The notes beneath the pieces were generated by a model, which was not told the origin of the DNA, ran no database searches, and worked only from the letters and a program-made list of their open reading frames with translations. From positions 1 to 33,284 of the forward strand of contig JAKOPX010000468.1 in the NCBI GenBank assembly GCA_029778665.1: DNA of 33,284 bases, written 5' to 3'. Numbering within the stretch: the first letter of the stretch is position 1; each line of letters starts with the position of its first letter. This document shows, one piece after another, positions 22,916 to 30,839 of the stretch. Source of the stretch: Bacillota bacterium (GTDB lineage: Bacteria > Bacillota > Clostridia > Acetivibrionales > DTU013). The position numbers were made by a program, and so were the translations under genes.

Positions 22916-25291
22916 ATGGACAAAAAGTATCCATTTGAGCAGTCGGAAAAGGAAATGCAGAAATTCTGGGAAGAAAACGGGATTTACCGTTTCGATCCTG
23001 ATAGCCCGAAGGAGATCTGGTCGATAGACACTCCTCCTCCGACGGTAAGCGGAAACCTTCACATAGGTCATGTCTTTTCCTATGCGCAGGCCGAGATGAT
23101 CGCAAGGTACAGGAGGATGCAGGGCTATAATGTCTTTTACCCGTTCGGGTTCGATGATAACGGGCTGCCGACTGAAAGGCTGGTGGAGAAGGAAGAAGGC
23201 ATAAAGGCAGCCGATGTGCCAAAAAGGGAATTCGTTGAAAGATGTCTATCGGCTACGAAGAAGTATATAGAAGAGTTCAGGGATCTGTGGCGGTCGCTGG
23301 GTTTTTCCGTTGACTGGTCGCTCCAGTATGAGACCATCGGCACGGAAGCGCAGAGGATTTCACAGAGGTCTTTCATCAGGCTGTTCAGGGAAGGGAAGGC
23401 ATATATGAAGGAGTCGCCGGTGCTCTGGTGCACAGAATGCAGGACTTCCATCGCCCAGGCTGAACTCGAGACAGCAGAAAAAACAACGGTTTTCAATTAT
23501 ATACCCTTTGAGTTTGCTGACGGAGGCGGCAGACTGGTTGTTGCAACGACACGTCCCGAACTGCTGTACGGATGCGTCTGCCTCTTCGTGAACCCTGATG
23601 ATGAGAGGTACGCGCGCTACGAAGGGAAGACCGTCCGTGTCCCGCTGTATGGGCATGAAATCCCGGTGCTGGCAGACAGAAAGGTTTCGGTGGATAAAGG
23701 CACGGGAATAGTCATGTGTGCAACTTTCGGAGACAGTACGGATGCGGAATGGTATGAAGAGCATAAACTGCCGTACAGGGGGACAATAACGCAGGAAGGC
23801 TTGATCGACTCTGGTGTGCCGTTTGTCGGAGGAATGGATATAAAGCAGGCAAGAAAGCGGATCACGGAACTTCTCAGGGAAAACGGGCTGCTGCAAAAGT
23901 CCGAAGAGATCACGCATACCGTGGCCGTCCACGAACGCTGCGGCAAGGAAACAGAAATAATACTTTCCAGGCAGTGGTACATCGATATATTGACCAACAG
24001 GGAGAAATTCATCGAAGCAGCCGAGCAAATCAACTGGTATCCTGGATACATGAAGGAAAGGTACAGGACCTGGGTCGAAAATCTGAAATGGGACTGGTGC
24101 ATTTCAAGGCAGCGTTACTTTGGTGTGCCGATTCCGGTCTGGTACTGCGGAAAATGCGGCAAACCCGCGGCAGCGGACGAGTCACAGCTGCCGGTCGACC
24201 CGGCTGAAAGCAGTCCGGACATGCCGTGTTCCTGCGGGAGCACCGAGTTTATACCGGAAACTGCAGTTCTGGATACTTGGGCAACTTCTTCCGTGACGCC
24301 GCAGATAAACGCACGATGGTGCGAAGCTGGCGATATGAGCGCGAAACTGCTGCCTATGAGCATGAGGACGCAGGCACATGAAATAATAAGGACATGGGCC
24401 TTCTACACGATAGTCAGAAGCATTTACCACACCGGCAGCATTCCATGGAAGGATATCATGATCTGCGGTTTCGTCCTCGCAAAGAAAAACGAGAAAATCA
24501 GCAAATCGAAAAGCAACTCGGCTATGTCCCCGAAGTCCCTCATAGAGAAACATTCGGCGGATGCCATAAGATACTGGGCGGCAAATTCAAGGCTCGGGAC
24601 CGATACTTATTTTTCTCCCGACGATCTGGATGTTTCTGCCAGGTTCATCACAAAGCTGTGGAATGCTGCAAGATTCACCATATCCCAGATCCGTGATTTC
24701 GATCCCGGGGAGGAGCCGGAAATGCTTCCGGTGGACAGGTGGATCAGGGAGCGGAGCAGGCAGACCATGAACGAGGCTGCAAAACTGCTGGACCGGTATG
24801 AAGTCGGACTTGCGCGCCGTGTTGTCGACGAATTTTTCTGGAAGGATTTTTGCGACGATTACATTGAGATAGTCAAAGAAAGGCTGTATCAGCCGGACAT
24901 CCACGGCTGTACAGAGCGGAGGTCGGCCCAGCGGGCCTTATATGACACCATGCTCGATATCCTGAAAATGTATGCCATATATGTACCTCATATTACGGAA
25001 TATATCTACCAGGCATACTTCAGGAAGCATGAAGCTGAGATTTCCCTGCATCTGACCCGCTGGCGCCATAACAGGGATTTTGACGAAGACATCCTGGAAT
25101 TCGGGAAGCAACTGAAAGAGGCGATCAGCCGTGCCAGAAGGCTCAAATCTGCGGAATCGCTGTCGATGAAGGCCGAAATAGAAGAGCTTTGTATCAGCAC
25201 GGAAGAGAAATACAGGGAGTACTTCTTACGGACGCTCCCGGACATCAGGGCCTGCTGCAGGGCAAAAGAGATAAAACTGACAATACTGTGA
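22916..25291 (+). CDS. valS: Valyl-tRNA synthetase, short archaeal/rickettsial type
   Basis: This class I synthetase attaches valine to tRNA-Val. The 791-residue protein has the HIGH-type motif (SGNLHIGHVF), a CP1 editing domain and the KMSKS variant KISKSKSN. It lacks the C-terminal coiled coil of ordinary bacterial ValS (about 880 residues). Several stretches are of archaeal/rickettsial type: TTRPELLYGCV, VMCATFGDSTDAEW in the editing pocket, and ENLKWDWCISRQRYFGVPIP. The zinc-ribbon-like CGKCG...CSCGS is visible near residue 410-440. The ATG at 22916 follows GGGAGG by 8 bases; the upstream open frame lies in the T-box leader. The T-box specifier confirms the amino acid. Confidence 0.95.
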   Translation: MDKKYPFEQSEKEMQKFWEENGIYRFDPDSPKEIWSIDTPPPTVSGNLHIGHVFSYAQAEMIARYRRMQGYNVFYPFGFDDNGLPTERLVEKEEGIKAADVPKREFVERCLSATKKYIEEFRDLWRSLGFSVDWSLQYETIGTEAQRISQRSFIRLFREGKAYMKESPVLWCTECRTSIAQAELETAEKTTVFNYIPFEFADGGGRLVVATTRPELLYGCVCLFVNPDDERYARYEGKTVRVPLYGHEIPVLADRKVSVDKGTGIVMCATFGDSTDAEWYEEHKLPYRGTITQEGLIDSGVPFVGGMDIKQARKRITELLRENGLLQKSEEITHTVAVHERCGKETEIILSRQWYIDILTNREKFIEAAEQINWYPGYMKERYRTWVENLKWDWCISRQRYFGVPIPVWYCGKCGKPAAADESQLPVDPAESSPDMPCSCGSTEFIPETAVLDTWATSSVTPQINARWCEAGDMSAKLLPMSMRTQAHEIIRTWAFYTIVRSIYHTGSIPWKDIMICGFVLAKKNEKISKSKSNSAMSPKSLIEKHSADAIRYWAANSRLGTDTYFSPDDLDVSARFITKLWNAARFTISQIRDFDPGEEPEMLPVDRWIRERSRQTMNEAAKLLDRYEVGLARRVVDEFFWKDFCDDYIEIVKERLYQPDIHGCTERRSAQRALYDTMLDILKMYAIYVPHITEYIYQAYFRKHEAEISLHLTRWRHNRDFDEDILEFGKQLKEAISRARRLKSAESLSMKAEIEELCISTEEKYREYFLRTLPDIRACCRAKEIKLTIL

Positions 25292-25350
25292 TTTGTACTG
25301 ACTGCACAAAAAAGGAGCCAGGCACGATATTGGTTTATTGCAAAAAATTG

Positions 25351-25379
25351 TTGAACGAATGTCATCTTTTATTTATAAT
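25351..25379 (+). promoter_or_regulatory. Sigma-A promoter of the folT riboswitch transcript
   Basis: TTGAAC (25351-25356) and a perfect TATAAT (25374-25379) are 17 bases apart. They lie 52 bases before the THF aptamer. Confidence 0.82.
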
Positions 25380-25430
25380 AGACGGTAAGCAATCCCGGCG
25401 ACGGGATGCGGAAAAGTTATACCTTTCAAG

Positions 25431-25537
25431 ATGACAGAGTAGGTTATTGCGCGTTAAGTGCCAGTTGGATGGGAAGTTGCCGCTGGACGAAAAATCCTTC
25501 GTGGATTTGCGGTGCAATAGCCGCATTCCGCTGTCAC
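25431..25537 (+). promoter_or_regulatory. Tetrahydrofolate (THF) riboswitch aptamer
   Basis: The conserved THF-I elements occur in order: P1 TGACAG (25432-25437) with CTGTCA (25531-25536), AGAGTAGG, GCGTTAAGTGCC, GGATGGGAAGTTGCC, GGACGAAAAATCC, and GCGGTGCAATAGCCGCATTCCGC. The aptamer binds reduced folates and typically controls folate transport or synthesis genes in Firmicutes. The downstream folT matches that role exactly. Confidence 0.93.
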
Positions 25538-25624
25538 ATGAGGTGAAGGCATTTTCCTTCCTTCTGTGACGCAGCGTCGTCGAGAAGGAGCGCCGTCAGC
25601 TGTCGGTCTTTGCAGCTGGCGGGC
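25531..25624 (+). promoter_or_regulatory. Expression platform of the THF riboswitch
   Basis: Two hairpins follow the aptamer. Hairpin A pairs GTCACA (25533-25538) with TGTGAC (25565-25570), helped by GAAGG/CCTTC. It shares its left arm with the 3' strand of aptamer P1, so both cannot form. Hairpin B pairs CCGTCAGCTG (25593-25602) with CAGCTGGCGG (25613-25622). TGACG (25567-25571) can also pair with CGTCA (25594-25598), bridging A and B. Only a short TTATT follows B, so termination is uncertain. Confidence 0.6.
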
Positions 25625-25653
25625 TTATTGAAAGGAAGGAGGTGCTTTGTTTT

Positions 25654-26172
25654 ATGAAAAAGACAAAAGTGATCACTTTTATGGGCATGCTTGTAGCACT
25701 GAATGTGCTGCTTACGCATGTCGTACCGCTCATAAAGACCGATTTTGTAAGAATCAGTTTTGGCTTCATACCGCTTTCTCTCGGATCAATGCTTTTCGGG
25801 CCGGTCATAGGCGGTATGGGCGGTGCGATCAGTGATTTGCTCGGCATGATCATCGCTCCCAAAGGCGCATATTTCCCGGGATTTACACTGAGTGCATTTC
25901 TTTCAGGAGCTATTTACGGGCTGTTCCTGTACAGGAAGCCTAAAAACCTGACAAGGATCACTCTTGCTGTGCTTAGCATTTCCGTATTCGTCAATTTGGG
26001 GCTGAATACTTACTGGCTTACGATCCTTCAGGGGAAGGGCTTTCTGGTGATGCTTCCTGAAAGGGTTATACAGAATGCAATAATGTCTGTTATACAGGTC
26101 GCGATGATTTCACTTGTCTGGAAATTCGTGGGGAAAAGCATTGAAAATGAGTTGCTGAAGCAGCCTGTGTGA
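25654..26172 (+). CDS. folT: Folate ECF transporter substrate-binding subunit FolT
   Basis: FolT is the membrane S component that captures folate and works with a shared ECF energising module encoded elsewhere. The 172-residue protein has five to six membrane helices, the N-terminal MKKTKVITFMGMLVALNVLL, the conserved loop RISFGFIPLSLGSMLFGPV with IGGMGGAISDLLGM, and the PGFTLSAFLSGAIYG segment. AAGGAGGTG (25636-25644) lies 9 bases before the ATG. It is the only gene after the THF riboswitch and before a strong hairpin at 26177-26203. Confidence 0.92.
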   Translation: MKKTKVITFMGMLVALNVLLTHVVPLIKTDFVRISFGFIPLSLGSMLFGPVIGGMGGAISDLLGMIIAPKGAYFPGFTLSAFLSGAIYGLFLYRKPKNLTRITLAVLSISVFVNLGLNTYWLTILQGKGFLVMLPERVIQNAIMSVIQVAMISLVWKFVGKSIENELLKQPV

Positions 26173-26176
26173 TATG

Positions 26177-26203
26177 GCGGGGAGTCCTTAACGGACTCCC
26201 TGC
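26177..26203. terminator. Convergent hairpin between folT and the CBM25 gene
   Basis: A GC-rich stem of about 11 pairs (GCGGGGAGTCC with GGACTCCCTGC, loop TTAAC) lies between the two gene ends that face each other. No strong T-tract follows on either strand, so it may act as a weak bidirectional terminator or an mRNA 3' stabiliser. Confidence 0.55.
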
Positions 26204-26219
26204 TGCTTCACCTCACTTG

Positions 26220-26543
26220 CTATTTCAATATCTCAATGCTGTAACCCTTTCCGTTATTGTCATCCACGTTATTGAAAGTATCCTTGAAGCTGAGTTTCAG
26301 ATAATCTTCCTTCAATGCAGGTATCGTGGCTTCAAAACCTGTGTCTTTTTTTACCATCGGGATGGCCTGTTCGTTATCCCAGTTGCTTCCATAGCCCAAA
26401 TGGAGCGTTATCTCCTCGGCACCGTTTTTGGCAAGGATGCCGTCGTAAAAAACAGTTATTTTGTCTCCTACGACAGGCAAAGCCGGACTGATGGCCACTC
26501 CTTTATCCAGGTAATCCAAATTTCTGGTTTTTCTTTCGTTCAT
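26220..26543 (-). CDS. Stand-alone CBM25-like starch-binding protein
   Basis: The 107-residue product is mostly one carbohydrate-binding domain of the CBM25/CBM53 type. It shows VGDKITVFYDGILAKNGAEE, LHLGYGSNWDNEQAIPM, KKDTGFEATIP and the NNVDDNNGKGYSIE ending. It has no signal peptide, membrane helix or catalytic domain, so it is probably cytoplasmic. CBM25 binds alpha-glucans, so a link to glycogen or starch-like storage polymer is likely but unproven. The start is one of two adjacent ATGs; this one is 7 bases after an AGGGGTG site (complement of 26549-26555). The frame is open further upstream to 26903, but that part overlaps the divergent gene and looks spurious. Confidence 0.8.
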   Translation of the reverse strand: MNERKTRNLDYLDKGVAISPALPVVGDKITVFYDGILAKNGAEEITLHLGYGSNWDNEQAIPMVKKDTGFEATIPALKEDYLKLSFKDTFNNVDDNNGKGYSIEILK

Positions 26544-26760
26544 CATGTCACCCCTGTCATTTTGTGTGCTTACTGCTGCAAGGCAGTCACATATCGTCCA
26601 TGAAATAACCTCATGATGATTAGCATATACATCTCTGGATGAAAAATTCGCGGAAGAGATACATGAATGCGGAAGGCAGCGTTTACAGCAGAATTTTTTC
26701 TGTCCAATTGCCAAGACTAAATATGTGATCATCCAGAATGACAATGAGAGGACATCGAAA
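26544..26760. other. Divergent intergenic region
   Basis: These 217 bases separate the minus-strand CBM25 gene from the plus-strand nucleotidyltransferase fusion and should hold promoters for both. I could not pick a convincing -35/-10 pair on either strand. GAGAGGA (26746-26752) is the Shine-Dalgarno for the plus-strand gene. Confidence 0.5.
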
Positions 26761-29190
26761 ATGAAAGCAGTTATAATGGCAGGCGGTGAAGGCACAAGGC
26801 TGAGGCCCCTTACATGCAACAGGCCAAAGCCGATGGTGCCGGTTGCCGGAAGACCGGTCATGGAGCATACAGTCAGGTTGCTGAAAAACCACGGCATGGA
26901 CAATATAGCCGTTACGCTGCAGTATCTGCCAGATCACATAACAGAGTATTTCGGGGACGGCAGTACTTTCGGCGTGAGGATGCGGTATTATATCGAAAGC
27001 AGACCCCTTGGTACCGCAGGAAGCGTAAAAAATGCGGAGGATTTTCTCGATGAGACGTTCCTTGTGATCAGCGGTGATGCACTTACAGATATAGATCTTA
27101 TAAAGGCCGTCAGCTTTCACAGGGAAAAGGGGGCCCTGGCGACGCTGGTGCTCAAAAGGGTCGATGTGCCGCTGGAATACGGAGTAGTAGTCACGGACGA
27201 AGACGGGAGGATAATACGCTTCCTCGAAAAACCGGGCTGGGGAGAAGTGTTCAGTGATACCGTGAACACAGGCATATACATCCTGTCGCCTGAAATATTC
27301 AGCTATTACAAAAAGGACCAGGTCTTCGATTTCAGCAGGGACCTGTTTCCGCTGCTGATGAAAGAGAACAGGAAATTGTATGGTTATATAACGGATGAAT
27401 ACTGGTGCGACATAGGCGACATTAACGCATATATGCAGGCGAATTTCGATGTGATGGACAGAAAAGTAAAGGCAGACATACCTGGTACGGAAATCAGGCA
27501 GGGTGTCTGGACCGGCAGCGGAACTACAGTCGATGAGTCAGCAAGGATCGAAGGACCCTGCATAATAGGTTCCGGCTGTTATGTAAAAGAAGGCGCCGTC
27601 ATCGGCAGCCATACAGTGATCGGCGACAACTGCATCGTGGAAGAGAGCAGCAGCATCAAAAGAAGCGTGATCTGGAAAAACTCGATCATCGGTGAAAAAG
27701 CGGAAATAAGGGGCAGCGTGATATGCAGCCGCGCGGTCCTGGAAAGCGGGACATCTGCCTTTGAAGGTTCTGTCGTCGGTGAAGGATCCCATATCGGTGA
27801 AAGGACGATTATAAGGCCATCCGTGAAAATATGGCCAGGAAAGCATGTTGACATGTGCATGGAGCTTTGCGAGAACCTTGTCTGGGGTTCCAGGGCCGGA
27901 AGGAACATATTTGGCTACAGGGGAGTCACGGGGACCGTAAATACGGACATGACGCCCGAATTTGCCGCAAAACTCGCTGCTGCATTTGCAGCGGCAGTGA
28001 AAAGCAGGGGGATCATAGGAGTATGCTGCGACGGAACACCGGCGGCAACGATGATAAAAAGCGCGCTTGTTTCCGGACTGCTTTCGGCAGGAGTGCACGT
28101 GAATGATTACAGGAGGCTCCTGCTTCCTGCCCTGAGATCAGCAGTCAGGCTTTACAGGCTTGACGGAGGTATCTATGCCGGCGTATGCGGCGAAGGCAGG
28201 CACCGGCTGGCGCTGGATTTCATCGACAATGCCGGAAGGAACATAGACAAATCGACTGAAAGAAGAGTGGAAACGTTGTTTTACAGGGATGATTTCGGCC
28301 GATGCGAAGCAGGATGTATAAAAGGCGTGACTGAAATATCTGATTTCGGCGATTTTTACCTGAAAAACATAATCAGCGGGATCAGGTCGGAAAAACTGGG
28401 CTTCAGGATCGCGATGAGGAAGGGACCGGAACATGTAACAGAAGCGATAACATCACTGCTGGGAGAAACCGGTTGCTCAGTGGAGACAGTTGATGCCGGC
28501 ATCCTGAATGACATGAAACAGTTCTGCGAGTTCGTCAGGAAAGGCAGATTCGATATCGGCGTGTCCATTGGTGAAACATGCGAAAAAATGCTGCTGGTGG
28601 ATGCGTCGGGAAGGCTTGTCACCGAGGATATGTTCATGGCGCTCGTTTCCTTGGTAATCCTCAGGAAAATGAAAGGAAGTACGCTGGTCGTGCCTGTCTC
28701 GGCAAGCCAGGCCATTGAAAGGCTGGCTGAAGAGTACAACGGAAGCGTGGTACGCACCCGGACGGCAGCAAGGGACATTATGGCAGGACTGTTGGCAAAA
28801 GAAGCGAAGGAGGAACTGTTGGAACAGTTCACAATGTATTTCGACGCGGCAGCCGGACTTGTGAAACTGCTGGACTTCATGAAAACCAACAACACTTCAC
28901 TGCAGGAAATGGTTAACATGCTGCCTGAGATCCATATGCGCAGGAAGGAAGTCGAATGCAGCTGGGATGCGAAGGGCAGGGTGATAAAAAAGATAATACA
29001 GGAGCATTACGGAGGAAGGGTCGAGATGCTCGAAGGGATCAAGGTATACAACGACAAAGGCTGGGTGCTTGTCCTGCCTGATGCGGAAAGGCCTGTATGC
29101 AACGTTATCGGAGAGGGGTTTACAGAGGAATTCGCTGAAGAACTGACCAACATCTATGCCAGGAAAGTGATGGAAATAAGCCGAAGCTGA
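26761..29190 (+). CDS. Sugar-phosphate nucleotidyltransferase fused to a degenerate phosphohexomutase
   Basis: The 809-residue protein has three parts. Residues 1-235 are a nucleotidyltransferase of the mannose/glucose-1-phosphate type ([11 protein letters not shown], later [11 protein letters not shown] and [11 protein letters not shown]), which would make an NDP-sugar. Residues about 250-375 are left-handed beta-helix hexapeptide repeats ([20 protein letters not shown]). Residues about 385-809 resemble phosphomanno/phosphoglucomutase, but the active motifs are changed. The TASHNP serine position reads GVCGEG (Cys476 by hand alignment), DGDADR reads IGETCEK (603-609), and RPSGTEP reads LPDAERP (772-778). 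The mutase half is probably not catalytic. Such fusions occur in clostridia and cyanobacteria. The ATG at 26761 follows GAGAGGA by 8 bases. Confidence 0.88.
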   Translation: MKAVIMAGGEGTRLRPLTCNRPKPMVPVAGRPVMEHTVRLLKNHGMDNIAVTLQYLPDHITEYFGDGSTFGVRMRYYIESRPLGTAGSVKNAEDFLDETFLVISGDALTDIDLIKAVSFHREKGALATLVLKRVDVPLEYGVVVTDEDGRIIRFLEKPGWGEVFSDTVNTGIYILSPEIFSYYKKDQVFDFSRDLFPLLMKENRKLYGYITDEYWCDIGDINAYMQANFDVMDRKVKADIPGTEIRQGVWTGSGTTVDESARIEGPCIIGSGCYVKEGAVIGSHTVIGDNCIVEESSSIKRSVIWKNSIIGEKAEIRGSVICSRAVLESGTSAFEGSVVGEGSHIGERTIIRPSVKIWPGKHVDMCMELCENLVWGSRAGRNIFGYRGVTGTVNTDMTPEFAAKLAAAFAAAVKSRGIIGVCCDGTPAATMIKSALVSGLLSAGVHVNDYRRLLLPALRSAVRLYRLDGGIYAGVCGEGRHRLALDFIDNAGRNIDKSTERRVETLFYRDDFGRCEAGCIKGVTEISDFGDFYLKNIISGIRSEKLGFRIAMRKGPEHVTEAITSLLGETGCSVETVDAGILNDMKQFCEFVRKGRFDIGVSIGETCEKMLLVDASGRLVTEDMFMALVSLVILRKMKGSTLVVPVSASQAIERLAEEYNGSVVRTRTAARDIMAGLLAKEAKEELLEQFTMYFDAAAGLVKLLDFMKTNNTSLQEMVNMLPEIHMRRKEVECSWDAKGRVIKKIIQEHYGGRVEMLEGIKVYNDKGWVLVLPDAERPVCNVIGEGFTEEFAEELTNIYARKVMEISRS

Positions 29191-29259
29191 AAAAATGCAT
29201 TATTTCATGTCTCCAACGGCTCCTGGGACAGACGTCGGATTTCCAGTAAAAGCTTTCAC

Positions 29260-29288
29260 TTGAAATCGTGAGGCTTAACAAGTAGAAT
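29260..29288 (+). promoter_or_regulatory. Sigma-A promoter before the DUF881 genes
   Basis: TTGAAA (29260-29265) and TAGAAT (29283-29288) each match five of six consensus bases with a 17-base spacer. They lie 35 bases before the first DUF881 gene. Confidence 0.75.
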
Positions 29289-29323
29289 TGAGTTGAACAC
29301 GGATTTTCATTTCGGGAGTTGCT

Positions 29324-30049
29324 ATGAACAAACCTGCGAGCCGTTATATTTCATTTATAGTATTCATGCTGCTGGGAACGCTCATGGCATGGCAGCTGAA
29401 AAGCACACTCAACGTAAAGAGGGCTGCTGCTTCCAATGCCCTGAATGCCAATGCCCTGAGGGAACAGATAACGGAGCTCATGCAGGATATCGATGAACTC
29501 AGGGTGGCGATCGATGAAAACATTGCGCTGCAGAATGAGATCATCAGGGAATATATAGAGCTGCAGAATGACGACCAGCTGAGGAGGGAATGGGATGTCA
29601 TCAAACTGCAGACCGGCCTTGTGGGAGTCGAAGGGCCTGGCATCAGGATAACCCTGGATGACGCTCCTGCCCGGGAGCCCGACATGCCTTTTTCCTGGTT
29701 CATCATACACGACTACGATATCAGGTCCATACTGAACGACCTGAAAATTGCAGGGGCGCAGGCTATCGCCATCAACGGGGAACGTGTCGTGCCAATGAGC
29801 GAACAGATATGTGCGGGACCGACCATAATCATCAATGGCAACAGGTATCCGGTCCCTTATGTTATCGAGGCGATCGGCGATCCTGATGCGCTGTATGAAG
29901 CCATGAACATAAGCGATAAAGTGTTGGAACTGAGGCGGTTCAATATCCAGGTAGACATAAAAAAAGCAGACAGGATACGGATATCCAAATTCAGCGGCGC
30001 TGACAAACTTGACAGGTATATTTCCGGACTGGAGGTTGTCGTAAAATGA
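29324..30049 (+). CDS. DUF881 family membrane protein, first copy (YlxW/YlxX type)
   Basis: The 241-residue protein has an N-terminal membrane helix (about 8-24), an extracytoplasmic coiled coil (about 38-90, ELMQDIDELRVAIDENIALQ), and a C-terminal DUF881 domain with the typical GPGIRITLDDA, IHDYDIRSILNDLKIAGAQA and INGERVVPMSEQICAGPTI. In B. subtilis the relatives YlxW and YlxX lie beside division genes; the function is not established. GGGAG lies about 7 bases before the ATG. The gene overlaps the second copy by four bases (ATGA). Confidence 0.85.
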   Translation: MNKPASRYISFIVFMLLGTLMAWQLKSTLNVKRAAASNALNANALREQITELMQDIDELRVAIDENIALQNEIIREYIELQNDDQLRREWDVIKLQTGLVGVEGPGIRITLDDAPAREPDMPFSWFIIHDYDIRSILNDLKIAGAQAIAINGERVVPMSEQICAGPTIIINGNRYPVPYVIEAIGDPDALYEAMNISDKVLELRRFNIQVDIKKADRIRISKFSGADKLDRYISGLEVVVK

Positions 30050-30741
30050 AAATAGCGCGCAATCTGGCGATGATGATGGTGTGTATGCTGCTGGGCATAA
30101 TGCTTGCGCTTCAGTACAAAAGCGTTAATTATAACCAGAGAATGGCCAGCCTTGAGAATAAAAGGCTTGAAGAACTCAAGGAGGAAATAATCAGGCTCCA
30201 GAACCAGAAAAATGAGCTGCAGGAAAGGTACCAGAAACTGGAGGAGGAAAACCAGACATATGCCAGGGTAAAAGCCGGCGACAGCGAAGCCGTGCAGCAA
30301 CTGAAGAACAACCTGCTGAAGGCAAGGATATTTGCAGGCCTTGAAGATGTAAAAGGAGCTGGTATAATAATCACGCTGGACGACAACTTCCCGTGGTCTG
30401 TTTCGTATTACGACATACTTGATGTCGTGAATGAGCTCAGGGCCAGCGGCGCCCAGGCGATTTCCATCAACGACGAGAGGGTCGTGGCGATGACGGAGAT
30501 CCGCGGAGCCGGGGATTACATCATGATAAACGGAAAGCAGCACAGGACGCCGTTTGTGATAAAGGCGATAGCCAATCCGAATAACCTTGAACGTGCACTG
30601 ACGATGATCGGCGGTGTTGTGGAAAACCTCGAGGCAGACGGACTTAAAGTGAGTATTAAAAAATCTGACGAGATCATAATATATAAATTCGTCGATGACG
30701 GCACTTCTATCAGGACAGATCTGCTCACACCCGTGGAATGA
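30046..30741 (+). CDS. DUF881 family membrane protein, second copy
   Basis: This tandem paralogue of 231 residues has the same layout: a membrane helix (about 5-22), a Glu/Lys/Gln-rich coiled coil (about 32-75) and a DUF881 domain (AGIIITLDD, YDILDVVNELRASGAQAISI, NDERVVAMTEIRGAGDYIMI). It diverges strongly from the first copy, so this is an old duplication as seen for ylxW/ylxX. The ATG overlaps the upstream stop, so the two proteins are probably made in fixed ratio and may form a hetero-oligomer through the coiled coils (inference). Confidence 0.85.
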   Translation: MKIARNLAMMMVCMLLGIMLALQYKSVNYNQRMASLENKRLEELKEEIIRLQNQKNELQERYQKLEEENQTYARVKAGDSEAVQQLKNNLLKARIFAGLEDVKGAGIIITLDDNFPWSVSYYDILDVVNELRASGAQAISINDERVVAMTEIRGAGDYIMINGKQHRTPFVIKAIANPNNLERALTMIGGVVENLEADGLKVSIKKSDEIIIYKFVDDGTSIRTDLLTPVE

Positions 30742-30764
30742 GGACGGCCACAAAGTAATCGGCA

Positions 30765-30836
30765 TATTTTCCGGCCTCCATAATAAAATTGTAAAAGCAG
30801 GCAATATGGCTTTTTTGCCTATTTTCCGGAGGTCGT
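30765..30836 (+). promoter_or_regulatory. Leader able to mask the pdaA Shine-Dalgarno
   Basis: CGGCCTCC (30772-30779) can pair over eight positions with GGAGGTCG (30828-30835), which contains the pdaA Shine-Dalgarno. Inside it, AGGCAA (30799-30804) can pair with TTGCCT (30815-30820), or AAAAGC (30793-30798) with GCTTTT (30809-30814). A 10-base direct repeat TATTTTCCGG occurs at 30765-30774 and 30820-30829. The layout suggests reduced translation unless the stem opens; it is read from sequence only. Confidence 0.4.
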
Positions 30837-30839
30837 ATC

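Noticed and set aside
26544-26903. N-terminal extension of the CBM25 gene on the minus strand
   Set aside because: It runs into the divergent nucleotidyltransferase gene, has no domain likeness and a good ribosome site lies just before the shorter start.
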